Of a DNA stretch of 64,000 nucleotides, positions 38,835-46,817 are shown piece by piece. The DNA lies in assembly GCF_014698795.1 (NCBI RefSeq), contig NZ_JACJTR010000009.1, positions 186,001 to 250,000 of the forward strand, in the 5' to 3' direction. The DNA comes from Nostoc sp. FACHB-892 (lineage in GTDB: Bacteria; Cyanobacteriota; Cyanobacteriia; Cyanobacteriales; Nostocaceae). The notes beneath the pieces were generated by a model. That model had not been told where the DNA came from. It searched no databases and saw only the letters and a list, made by a program, of their open reading frames with translations. Made by a program: the position numbers and the translations under genes. The number at the start of each line of letters is the position of its first letter. Positions within the stretch are counted from its first letter, which is position 1.

Positions 38835-38936
38835 GGCTTCACCCCGGAAGCTTCGCCAGCCAGGTAGTGCAATCGGAACTTTAACGATCGCACTATAATA
38901 AGATTCGCTATAATAGCCTGAGCAATCCAGCGAATC

Positions 38937-39224
38937 ATGCACGTTATTTCTCGTAAAACATTACGTCAATTTTAGGAAAAGTATCCTGATAGTGAAACTG
39001 CGCTGATTCGTTGGTTTAAACTCATGAACTCGGCAAAATTTCAGACTTTTGAGGAATTAGGCTCGGTTTTTCCTAGTGCCGATCTTGTAGGCAATTTAAT
39101 TGTGTTTAATATTGGTGGCAATAAATATCGATTAATTACTTCAATTCACTTTAATCGTCAAAAAGTTTATATCCGTGATATCTTGACCCATTCAGAATAC
39201 AACAAAGACCAATGGAAAACTTAA
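38937..39224 (+). pseudogene. higB: HigB-type mRNA interferase with an internal stop
   Basis: From ATG 38937 the frame reads MHVISRKTLRQF, then TAG (38973-38975), then EKYPDSETALIRWFKLMNSA and continues without interruption to 39224. The whole matches cyanobacterial HigB toxins of the RelE superfamily, in which a Trp (TGG) stands where the TAG is found. So a single base change probably inactivated the toxin. The C-terminal part (INFRQKVYIRD-like core FNRQKVYIRDILTH) is intact. A restart at ATG 39024 would give a 66-residue protein lacking the first helices. The end overlaps higA by 13 bp. Confidence 0.82.
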
Positions 39225-39622
39225 GCACACTTCACCCAGATATTAATACCCATTGGAGCGCGATCGCACCCCTGCTTACGATTGGCAATGAGCAAGAGTA
39301 TAACCAAGCGATCGAACGATTAAATGATTTAATTGATGAAATTGGCACAAATGAACAGCATCCTCTTTATAATTTTCTTGATACTTTAGGGACGCTGATT
39401 GGGGTTTATGAGGCAGAGCATTATTCTATCCCTAATTGTAGCGGGAGTGATGTATTGGCTTATTTAATAGAGGAACATGGACTAAGTTTCTCAGATTTGA
39501 CTGAAATTGGTACATCGGAAACAATAGAAGCTATTTTAAACAAAGATCAAGCCTTAACGCTGAGTCAAATTCAATATTTAGCACAACGTTTTAAGGTTCA
39601 AGCACAAGTATTTCTAGATTAA
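39212..39622 (+). CDS. higA: HigA-type antitoxin
   Basis: This 136-residue antitoxin has a helical N-terminal region carrying the family signature HPLYNFLDTLGTLIGVYEAEH (about 50-70) and a C-terminal XRE-type helix-turn-helix (about 78-136; LIEEHGLSFSDLTEIG, ALTLSQIQYLAQRFKV). It would bind HigB and its own operator. The reading frame is intact although the upstream toxin gene has a stop. The start overlaps the toxin gene by 13 bp, the usual higBA coupling. A long perfect hairpin follows at 39643-39688. Confidence 0.88.
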   Translation: MENLSTLHPDINTHWSAIAPLLTIGNEQEYNQAIERLNDLIDEIGTNEQHPLYNFLDTLGTLIGVYEAEHYSIPNCSGSDVLAYLIEEHGLSFSDLTEIGTSETIEAILNKDQALTLSQIQYLAQRFKVQAQVFLD

Positions 39623-39642
39623 AATCAATAAACGTAATTGCA

Positions 39643-39688
39643 AATTGCGTTAGCGTAGCGGACTCACTAACGCTACGCTAACGCAATT
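39643..39688. repeat. 18 bp perfect inverted repeat after higA
   Basis: AATTGCGTTAGCGTAGCG (39643-39660) pairs perfectly with 39671-39688 around a ten-base loop. It contains the CGTAGCG/CGCTACG core of the dispersed repeats. It follows higA by 20 bp and is followed by AAAAAAC, so it can end transcripts or mark a repeat insertion. Confidence 0.8.
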
Positions 39689-39806
39689 AAAAAACTTAGA
39701 GATACTTGCCTTTGAGGGTTTACATCTGTTTCATAATTTTAGTGAATTGGTATAAGAGCAAGACTTTTCAAAAGTGAAGGTTAAGAAGATGAGGGGATGA
39801 GGAAAA

Positions 39807-40766
39807 TTAAGAGGGTAGGGAATACAAAGATTTCACCCACTCCCATTCCTGTATCAAACCTTCTCTCAAGGAAACTTGCGGCCGATATCCAAGAATTTTC
39901 TTGGCTTTAGATACATCAGCAGCCGTGTGGCGCGCGTCTCCCATCGCTTTTTCTATGTGGTTTCTTTTGATTGGTTTTCCAACAATTTCTTCAATCGTAT
40001 CCAAGACTTCTGCCAAAACCACCCTGCTACCGCCACCAATATTAAAGATTTCTCCGACTGCTTCAGGTGCGATCGCGGCAGCTAAATTAGCGGCGATAAT
40101 ATCACTAACAAACGTAAATTCCCGCGTTTGCTGGCCATCGCCGTAAATAGGAATCGCTTCATCCTGTAAAATCGATTTAAAGAACTTATGAAATGCCATA
40201 TCTGGGCGCTGTTTGGGGCCATAGACTGTAAAATACCGCAGTGCCACACAGGGCACGCCAAAGTTTTTGTGATACAGCTCACACAAAAACTCTGCTGCTA
40301 GCTTCGTAATGCCATAAGGAGAAACTGGTTGAGGACAAATGCCCTCGTGGGTAGGTAAGGTTTCTGCATCACCATATACACTTGATGAAGAGGCAAACAC
40401 TAACCTTTTCAAGTGTTTAGCATCCTTAGCTGCTTCTAGCAAAACTTGTGTAGCGTTAATATTTCGTTCTGTATAACCTCGAAAAGCTTTACCCCAACTT
40501 GCTCTTACCCCTGCTTGTGCCGCTTGATGGTAAACTACATCTACATCTTTTAGGAGTTTCTGCCAATCCAAAAACTGAATATCTCCTTCAATTAATGTAA
40601 AACTAGGCAACTGATGTAAGGGTGCAACATTCTTACGCTTTAACATAGGATCGTAGTAATCATTGAATTCATCAATCCCAATTACTTCTTCTCCTTGTTG
40701 CAGCAATGTTTCTGCAAGATGAGAACCAATAAAACCGGCGGCTCCAGTAACGATAATTTTAGCCAT
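39807..40766 (-). CDS. NAD-dependent sugar-nucleotide epimerase (UDP-glucuronate 4-epimerase-like)
   Basis: This 319-residue extended short-chain dehydrogenase has the NAD motif GAAGFIGSH (residues 8-16), SSSSVYG with catalytic Ser/Thr (about 125-131), and YGITK (Tyr-x-x-x-Lys, about 150-154). YFTVYGPKQRPDMA is the signature of the GalE/UDP-glucuronate epimerase branch. It would make a UDP-sugar such as UDP-galacturonate for envelope polysaccharides. It is monocistronic, 614 bp upstream of and divergent from purD. The substrate assignment is by branch resemblance only. Confidence 0.88.
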   Translation of the reverse strand: MAKIIVTGAAGFIGSHLAETLLQQGEEVIGIDEFNDYYDPMLKRKNVAPLHQLPSFTLIEGDIQFLDWQKLLKDVDVVYHQAAQAGVRASWGKAFRGYTERNINATQVLLEAAKDAKHLKRLVFASSSSVYGDAETLPTHEGICPQPVSPYGITKLAAEFLCELYHKNFGVPCVALRYFTVYGPKQRPDMAFHKFFKSILQDEAIPIYGDGQQTREFTFVSDIIAANLAAAIAPEAVGEIFNIGGGSRVVLAEVLDTIEEIVGKPIKRNHIEKAMGDARHTAADVSKAKKILGYRPQVSLREGLIQEWEWVKSLYSLPS

Positions 40767-41027
40767 GTTGCCTATTTTGTTATATCCTGATTAATTTCTA
40801 TATTCACAAGTTAATAATTATAATCAATAATTCGTTCTTAATTGAGGATTTCTTTAATTGATTGTTATAGTGTTTTTAATATGACAAATAATTAAAAAAA
40901 TTATTTTTGCTTAAGAAACATGGTTAAATAAATTAACTAATTGCTAACGATATAAATCGTAAAATTACTAATTAATGAAATTTAAGTTTTATAAGAAATA
41001 CAGTTAAAATTCAATAGCTGAAACAGG

Positions 41028-41134
41028 TATAGCGGTTCTTATTCAGATGCGGTACAAGATTACATTGCAAGGTGTAGGGGCACGGCAGTGCCGTGCCCTT
41101 ACGGGTGTACCTCACATAAACGAGAACCGCTATA
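41028..41134. mobile_element. MITE-like element with TATAGCGGTTCT ends
   Basis: A 107 bp segment bounded by inverted repeats TATAGCGGTTCTT (41028-41040) and GAGAACCGCTATA (41122-41134), 12 of 13 bases matching. At its centre is the perfect hairpin GTAGGGGCACGGCA/TGCCGTGCCCTTAC (41074-41102). No coding capacity. The end sequence recurs in part near 50135 (TATAGCGGTCTTAACTCAGG). It is probably a non-autonomous element mobilised in trans. Confidence 0.7.
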
Positions 41135-41224
41135 GCAGATCAAATTAAGCTCATCCCACCGATAAAAGGGGATGGAATTTCAAGCTGAATGTTGACTGTT
41201 AACCGTCAACCGTGAACGGTCAAG

Positions 41225-41283
41225 GGCATCGGGGCATCTCTTATCCCATCTTTAAAAAGAGTGGATTTTCCCGATGCCTTTTT
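41225..41283 (+). terminator. Terminator-like hairpin in the purD leader
   Basis: GGCATCGGG (41225-41233) pairs with CCCGATGCC (41270-41278), and five T follow. The 36-base loop can itself fold (CTCTT with AAGAG). It lies about 100 bp upstream of purD and faces the same way, so it could attenuate purD or end transcription entering from the repeat region. Confidence 0.55.
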
Positions 41284-41380
41284 ATCAGAGGCTTGCACAA
41301 GTGTGAGAATTGATGAAAAAATTGATCCGCGAGAACCGAATTAGGTATTCTCGTTTTGCAAGAAACTCACGAGGAAATCA

Positions 41381-42682
41381 GTGAAAGTTTTAGTTGTAGG
41401 TAATGGGGGGCGCGAACATGCTCTGGCATGGAAGCTGTTGCAATCTAAGCAAATTGAGCAAGTTGTCTGTGTACCAGGGAATGGGGGCACAGCAAGTATG
41501 GAACGTTGCCAGAACTTGCCCCTAGCAGTCGATGATTTTGAGGGCATGAGCCGATATGCTCTAGAAAATGGCATAACTCTAGTGATAGTTGGGCCAGAAG
41601 TGCCTTTGGCAAAGGGAATCACAGATTACCTCCAAGACAAAGGATTGATGGTATTTGGGCCAGTTAGAGCGGGAGCGCAAATTGAGGCGAGTAAAGCTTG
41701 GGCAAAAGCTTTGATGCAAGAAGCAGGGATTCCGACGGCACGGGCTGCGGTATTTACGCAGGCGGCAGCAGCAAAATCTTATGTCAAATCTCAGGGAGCG
41801 CCAATTGTCGTCAAAGCTGATGGCTTGGCGGCTGGTAAGGGCGTAACGGTAGCTGAAACAGTTGCACAGGCAGAAAGTGCCGTTGATGCGATTTTTCAAG
41901 GACAATTTGGTAGTGCTGGTGAATTTGTTGTCATTGAAGAATGTTTAATTGGGCAAGAGGTATCAGTTTTAGCGTTAACAGATGGGTTAACGATTCGCCC
42001 CCTGTTGCCAGCTCAAGACCATAAGCGGATTGGTGAGGGCGATACGGGCGAAAATACTGGTGGCATGGGAGCATACAGCCCAGCACCTATAGCTACGCCA
42101 GAGTTGATGGCACGCATTCAAAGAGAAGTATTAGAAAGAGCGATCGCAACCTTACGAGCTAAAGGCATTGATTACCGAGGCGTATTGTATGCTGGATTAA
42201 TGATTGCACCCGATGGAGACTTGAAGGTTTTAGAATTCAACTGTCGCTTTGGCGATCCCGAAACCCAGGTAATTTTGCCACTATTAGAAACACCCCTAGA
42301 AGACTTGATTCTAGCCTGTGTACAACAGCGATTAAGTGAATTCCCGCCCATTGCTTGGAAAGGGGGAGCATCTGCCACTGTAGTTGCAGCTTCAGGTGGT
42401 TATCCCGGAGAATATAATAAAGGCCAAGTCATTACTGGCATTGGTGAAGCAGAGGCAACAGGAGCAACTGTATTTCATGCAGGTACAAAATTGAACCAGC
42501 AACAACAAGTAGTAACAGATGGGGGTCGAGTATTAAATGTGACTGGAATCGGAGAAAATTTTGAGCAAGCGATCGCCCAAGCCTACGCAGGGATCAAACA
42601 TATTCAGTTTGATGGGATATATTACCGGAGAGATATTGGGCATAGAGCGGTGAGTGCCAAGCAGGGGGAACAAACGCCATAA
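41381..42682 (+). CDS. purD: Phosphoribosylamine-glycine ligase PurD
   Basis: This 433-residue ATP-grasp enzyme joins glycine to phosphoribosylamine in purine synthesis. The N-terminal KVLVVGNGGREHALAWKL, the central GPEVPLAKGITD, the ATP-grasp core VVKADGLAAGKGV (about 147-159), HKRIGEGDTGENTGGMGAYSP and EFNCRFGDPETQ are all intact and give a certain identification. Length is standard. The likely start is the ATG at 41381; the upstream GAGGAAATC provides a Shine-Dalgarno-like stretch. xisI and nblS follow in the same direction; purD next to nblS is a neighbourhood seen in other cyanobacteria. Confidence 0.96.
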   Translation: MKVLVVGNGGREHALAWKLLQSKQIEQVVCVPGNGGTASMERCQNLPLAVDDFEGMSRYALENGITLVIVGPEVPLAKGITDYLQDKGLMVFGPVRAGAQIEASKAWAKALMQEAGIPTARAAVFTQAAAAKSYVKSQGAPIVVKADGLAAGKGVTVAETVAQAESAVDAIFQGQFGSAGEFVVIEECLIGQEVSVLALTDGLTIRPLLPAQDHKRIGEGDTGENTGGMGAYSPAPIATPELMARIQREVLERAIATLRAKGIDYRGVLYAGLMIAPDGDLKVLEFNCRFGDPETQVILPLLETPLEDLILACVQQRLSEFPPIAWKGGASATVVAASGGYPGEYNKGQVITGIGEAEATGATVFHAGTKLNQQQQVVTDGGRVLNVTGIGENFEQAIAQAYAGIKHIQFDGIYYRRDIGHRAVSAKQGEQTP

Positions 42683-42758
42683 GCAATCCAAATGCAGCCT
42701 GATGTAGGCTTTAAAGCTGTACTGATTTTCATTACAGCTGCAAGGCTGACTTAATACT

Positions 42759-43103
42759 ATGGATAAATTAACAGAGTATCCCAAGATAATTAAGCGTATC
42801 CTGACAGAGTATGTAGAACTATGTAACCGTCGTCCTAACCAAGACATGGAAACATTTTTGATTATCGATGACTCAAAGGGTCATTATATTTGGATGAACC
42901 TTGGTTGGCAAAATGGCGAACGCATTACTGGTATGACTGTCTACGTTCGGATTCGAGATCGCAAATTCTGGATCGAGGAAGATTGGACTGAAAATGGTAT
43001 CGCAACTGACTTAGTTCGTGCAGGTGTTGCTAAGGAAGATATAGTGTTGGCATTCCATGAGCCTAAGATGCGGCAGTACACAGATTTTGCAGTAGCATCG
43101 TAG
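42759..43103 (+). CDS. xisI: XisI family protein (orphan)
   Basis: This 114-residue protein matches XisI, first described as a factor controlling excision of the fdxN element in Anabaena. Typical segments are YPKIIKRILTEYVEL, VYVRIRDRKFWIEEDWTENG, IATDLVRAGVAKEDIVLAFH and the C-terminal RQYTDFAVA. XisI normally pairs with an upstream XisH nuclease-like gene; none is present, and purD lies immediately before. XisH/XisI pairs are very common in Nostocales and behave like mobile accessory genes, so this may be a remnant of a pair or act with a XisH encoded elsewhere. Confidence 0.88.
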   Translation: MDKLTEYPKIIKRILTEYVELCNRRPNQDMETFLIIDDSKGHYIWMNLGWQNGERITGMTVYVRIRDRKFWIEEDWTENGIATDLVRAGVAKEDIVLAFHEPKMRQYTDFAVAS

Positions 43104-43442
43104 CGGTGGCGCGTCGGTTTGAATATCTTAGTGCTGAGTTCAAGTTTATTAGCAACCGCTAACCTGAGCCGGACAACTAGTTCAAAATCACGACAGGTTG
43201 GATTTTTGTTAGACTGCTCATCTGTGCGTAACCAATAGTCACAAAATGGGTTTTAACGCGTTCATCGTCAACTGGAGATTAACAAGGATAGCTGAAATGA
43301 GGTAAATTCGTTAAGACTACCTTATAAGAATATCTCCTGCACTTTTTTTCCCATCTCTCTCCCCTAACATGTTTGTCAAATTAACTGTTAATTTTTTAGT
43401 TGTTGGGCTTTATAACAAAGACTACTAACAACTTTATTTAAG
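43104..43442. other. Leader region of nblS
   Basis: 339 bp with no gene. The right part is AT-rich and should contain the nblS promoter. No recognisable riboswitch, hairpin terminator or clear operator pair was found. Confidence 0.4.
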
Positions 43443-45389
43443 ATGCTAACTCTGTTAAAAACAATTCGACATGCGATCGCTGCTTGGTGGTCAGAGTTTA
43501 CCCTCCAGACCAAACTATTGGCTGTGGCCACAATGGTAGTTTCATTGGTAATGAGTGGTCTGACCTTTTGGGCTGTGAATACAATTCAGCAGGATGCGCG
43601 GATGAATGACACCCGCTTCGGTCGTGACTTGGGGCTGCTACTTGCTGCCAACGTTGCCCCCCTAGTCGCTGACAATAATCTCACTGAGGTTGCCCAATTT
43701 TCTCAACGCTTCTACAGCAGCACCTCTAGTGTGCGTTATATGCTCTACGCTGATGAAACCGGGGAAATCTTTTTTGGGATTCCTTTTTGGGAAGCCGAGG
43801 TAGAAAACTCCCTCACCATTAAACGGCGAATCCAACTGCCAGAAGATTACCCTGGTGATGGGGAAAAGCCGATGGTGCGGCAACATACAACCCCAGATGG
43901 GACAGTCACCGATGTGTTTATTCCCTTGATCGTCAATAACAAATACTTAGGTGTATTAGCGATCGGTATCAACCCCAATCAGACTGCTGTCATCTCTACT
44001 AATTTTACCCGCGATGTCACCATCGCCGTTTTTATCACAATTTGGGTAATGGTGATTTTGGCAGGAGTGATTAACGCTTTGACCATCACTAAGCCGATTA
44101 AAGAACTGCTGGTGGGGGTAAAGCAAATTTCTACCGGGAATTTCAAGCAGCGTATTGATTTACCCTTGGGGGGCGAACTGGGGGAATTAATTTTAAGCTT
44201 TAATGAAATGGGAGAGCGATTAGAACGCTATGAAGAACAGAATATTGAAGAACTGACCGCAGAAAAAGCCAAGCTAGAAACTCTAGTTTCAACGATCGCA
44301 GATGGTGCTGTGTTGATTGATAATAATATGCAAGTGATTTTAGTCAACCCTACAGCAAAGCGGATTTTTGGCTGGGAAACCACCGATGTGGTAGGCTGCA
44401 ATGTCTTGCATCACTTGCCGCCATCGGTACAAATAGAAATCACTCGCCCTTTGTACGAAATGGCAGCAGGCGAATGCGAAAGCGCCGAATTCCGAATTTT
44501 TATTAACCAACCTGCCCCGCGAACGATCCGTATTCTTTTAACGACAGTACTCAATGTGCAAAGGGAAAGCATCAAAGGTATTGCGATTACTGTCCAAGAT
44601 ATAACCCGTGAGGTGGAACTAAACGAGGCAAAAAGCCAATTTATCAGCAACGTTTCTCACGAACTGCGAACGCCTCTATTTAACATCAAAACTTATATTG
44701 AAACCCTGCACGACTACGGCGAAGACTTAGCTTTGCAAGAACGGCAAGAGTTTCTGCAAACTGTGAACCATGAAACCGATCGCTTAACTCGCCTAGTCAA
44801 CGATGTTTTAGATTTGTCAAAACTCGAATCTGGTCGCAACTACAGCTTCGATGGCGTAGATTTAGCCCAAGCGATCGAGCAAACACTGCGTACTTACCAA
44901 CTGAATGCTAAAGATAAAGGTGTTGAACTTGTTCAAGAAGTTGCTCCTAATTTGCCCCTGGTAATGGGTAATTATGATCTGTTAGTACAAGTGTTTGGCA
45001 ACCTGATTGGTAATGCCCTTAAATTTACAAAAGCCGGTGGTAAAGTGGCAATCCGCGCTTACCAACTAGATTTCAAGCCCAATCACAGCCAATATCCTCC
45101 AGTGCGGATTGAAATTTCTGATACTGGAATTGGCATTGCCACAGAAGATCAACACGCAATTTTTGAACGCTTCTTTCGCGTAGAAAACCGAGTTCATACC
45201 CTAGAAGGTACGGGTTTAGGTTTATCGATTGTCAGAAATATCATCGACAGACATCGTAGTAAAGTCCATCTGGTGAGTGAAGTTGGTATAGGCACCACTT
45301 TTTGGTTCGACTTAGCCGCCTTTGAGGAAAAAGCGCCAGTGATACAAGTTGAACCTATTGCCGAAGAACCCAAAATTACCATAGTTTAA
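43443..45389 (+). CDS. nblS: Sensor histidine kinase NblS (Hik33/DspA)
   Basis: This 648-residue membrane kinase is the conserved cyanobacterial regulator of high-light, nutrient and redox responses, including phycobilisome breakdown; it signals to RpaB/NblR-type regulators. Domain order: first span (about 22-46), extracytoplasmic domain (47-188), second span (190-212), HAMP (213-265), PAS (about 275-385), HisKA with phospho-accepting His406 (SNVSHELRTPL), and HATPase (about 500-628; N-box GNLIGNALKFTKAGG, DTGIGIATED, GTGLGLSIV). Length and order agree with family members. It follows purD and xisI on the same strand but with a 339 bp leader, so it probably has its own promoter. Confidence 0.95.
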   Translation: MLTLLKTIRHAIAAWWSEFTLQTKLLAVATMVVSLVMSGLTFWAVNTIQQDARMNDTRFGRDLGLLLAANVAPLVADNNLTEVAQFSQRFYSSTSSVRYMLYADETGEIFFGIPFWEAEVENSLTIKRRIQLPEDYPGDGEKPMVRQHTTPDGTVTDVFIPLIVNNKYLGVLAIGINPNQTAVISTNFTRDVTIAVFITIWVMVILAGVINALTITKPIKELLVGVKQISTGNFKQRIDLPLGGELGELILSFNEMGERLERYEEQNIEELTAEKAKLETLVSTIADGAVLIDNNMQVILVNPTAKRIFGWETTDVVGCNVLHHLPPSVQIEITRPLYEMAAGECESAEFRIFINQPAPRTIRILLTTVLNVQRESIKGIAITVQDITREVELNEAKSQFISNVSHELRTPLFNIKTYIETLHDYGEDLALQERQEFLQTVNHETDRLTRLVNDVLDLSKLESGRNYSFDGVDLAQAIEQTLRTYQLNAKDKGVELVQEVAPNLPLVMGNYDLLVQVFGNLIGNALKFTKAGGKVAIRAYQLDFKPNHSQYPPVRIEISDTGIGIATEDQHAIFERFFRVENRVHTLEGTGLGLSIVRNIIDRHRSKVHLVSEVGIGTTFWFDLAAFEEKAPVIQVEPIAEEPKITIV

Positions 45390-45401
45390 AGATTGCAGCA
45401 G

Positions 45402-45486
45402 CATCCAAAATCATCACAGCCTGAAGATTAGGGATTGGGCATGGTTTGTTATTTTTGACCATTTCCTATAGTGGCGATTTTGGATG
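45402..45486. repeat. Inverted pair CATCCAAAATC / GATTTTGGATG
   Basis: An 11 bp perfect inverted repeat (45402-45412 and 45476-45486) encloses 63 bp just after nblS. The outer GCAGCA and GCTGCA extend the symmetry further. It may be a small MITE-like element or the nblS transcript end. Confidence 0.55.
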
Positions 45487-45552
45487 AAGCGTTTAAGGGG
45501 ATTGCTGCACTAGACTATAAGTAGGTTGAATTGACTTACACTATCATTATCT

Positions 45553-45798
45553 ATGAAAGCAATTGAAACCACAGCGACAATTAATGAGAGTGGACAACTT
45601 ACGCTCGATAAATCACTGGGATTCATCAAACCACAGCGTGTTCGTGTTATCGTCTTACTTTCCGAAGATGACGAAACCGATCCTGATGAAACACCTACAG
45701 AAGTTGTTATAGAAGGTATTCGCCAAGGTTTACACGAAGCTTTAACTGGACAAACTCTTCCCCTCTCAGAAATGTGGTCAGGTATCGATGCAGAGTGA
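45553..45798 (+). CDS. Antitoxin of a RelE/ParE-type pair
   Basis: This 81-residue protein begins with the family segment TATINESGQLTLDKSL and continues GFIKPQRVRVIVLLSED, a swapped-hairpin-like N-terminus common to cyanobacterial type II antitoxins. An acidic linker and an amphipathic C-terminal helix follow (VVIEGIRQGLHEALTGQTLPL), the presumed toxin-binding part. The stop overlaps the start of the toxin remnant by 11 bp. The gene itself looks intact. Confidence 0.75.
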   Translation: MKAIETTATINESGQLTLDKSLGFIKPQRVRVIVLLSEDDETDPDETPTEVVIEGIRQGLHEALTGQTLPLSEMWSGIDAE

Positions 45799-46046
45799 AC
45801 CATCGCCAATCCAGATCGCTCTTACACCTCGTTTCAAAAGGGATCTTCGAGAACTTGCATAGCAACATTCAAAAAGGAAAAAGTGGAGGCTATCGAGTCA
45901 TTTATTATCTGAAAACTGATCAGGGAATTATACTCACTACAATTTATTCCAAATCCGATATTTCAGATGTTAGTAATGAAACAATTGAAGAAGCAATCGC
46001 GCAATACGAGCAAGAAATTCAAATAGCCGATAATTCAGATGCATAA
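45788..46046 (+). pseudogene. RelE/ParE-type toxin with internal deletion
   Basis: From ATG 45788 the frame reads MQSEPSPIQIALTPRFKRDL and hits TAG at 45860. The following frame (from 45864) resumes as NIQKGKSGGYRVIYYLKT, a standard RelE/ParE C-terminal core with YYLKTDQGIILTTIYSKSD. In complete members about 35-45 residues lie between these two parts, so a deletion has removed the middle and shifted the frame. The catalytic core strand is partly gone and the toxin should be inactive. The upstream antitoxin is intact. Confidence 0.78.
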
Positions 46047-46186
46047 ACCCGGATTTCTCACAAGCAATAAAAAATAAATTTCAATTTAGCTGGGGAGACA
46101 ATTGAAATATAAAATCGGAACTATTTTAGGTCTATATTAAACTCAACACAAAAGCGTTATATTCACCACTCCCCAGAAAACCCAAA

Positions 46187-46558
46187 TCAAGGTCTTAATA
46201 TAACGAACAATAAACAGACCAATAATAGACCTAATAACAATAGCAAACCCTGATTGCGTTTTACCCAACTTTTCACAGTTACTGCAAAACCCTTAGTGTA
46301 ACGCTGCTGTTCTAACTCTAACTTTGTCTCTTCAATATTTTGGTAGAGGGTACAGTCTTTGGCGTAGGGACGCTGGGGAAAATTGCAAGTATCATCAGCA
46401 TGATAAGTGCAAGTGTCGCATAGATACCCGTCCCCAGTGGCGCGATGCAATGGAATACCGGGATGACCGTAAGCTTTGAGTGTCGTCCGGCAATAGGGAC
46501 AACTAATAGCTTGACTATCAACGAGTTGATGGCAGTGGGGACAAGATACAGTAGCCAA
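46187..46558 (-). CDS. Zinc-ribbon protein with C-terminal membrane anchor
   Basis: This 123-residue protein has two cysteine clusters: C6-x2-C9 with C20-x2-C23 (CPHC, CPYC), and C47-x2-C50 with C58 and C69. These form one classical zinc ribbon and a second metal-binding site (LCDTCTYHADDTC). A helical stretch (75-100) leads to one hydrophobic C-terminal span (about 104-121), so the zinc domain faces the cytosol. Cyanobacteria encode many such small proteins without known function. It is divergent from the nuclease-ParA gene across a 259 bp spacer. Confidence 0.75.
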   Translation of the reverse strand: MATVSCPHCHQLVDSQAISCPYCRTTLKAYGHPGIPLHRATGDGYLCDTCTYHADDTCNFPQRPYAKDCTLYQNIEETKLELEQQRYTKGFAVTVKSWVKRNQGLLLLLGLLLVCLLFVILRP

Positions 46559-46719
46559 AACCTTTAGCGCAAATAGGTAAACACTTTGATTCTATCCATT
46601 TACAAAAATAATGGGGAAATATATGCGTAGCCTGTTAATTTTGAATATGCCTAACTCTCAAAATTGGCTATTTTATCAGTAAAAGTACTAATTTTATGAT
46701 GATTTTTTATATCTTTCTA

Positions 46720-46735
46720 AGTGATTTATATCACT
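46720..46735. promoter_or_regulatory. Palindrome AGTGAT-TTAT-ATCACT upstream of the nuclease-ParA gene
   Basis: A 16 bp symmetrical sequence with 6 bp arms lies about 83 bp upstream of the TTG start. Position and symmetry suit an operator or a ParB-type centromere half-site, and CATAAT (46756-46761) could be a -10 box. Only one copy was found, so a role in partition is unproven. Confidence 0.4.
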
Positions 46736-46817
46736 CAACATAATTAAGGCTATGCCATAATCTAGCAAATATCAGGTTTTGTCTCAAGTCCAATAATTAT
46801 TTAGAGGTAGAAAAATA

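Larger units (their letters stand above)
40767..41380. other. Divergent spacer with MITE and leader hairpin
   Basis: This 614 bp region holds an AT-rich left part (likely epimerase promoter), the 107 bp MITE-like element (41028-41134), GTTAACCGTCAACCG short repeats (about 41190-41222), and the terminator-like hairpin 41225-41283 before purD. Confidence 0.55.
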
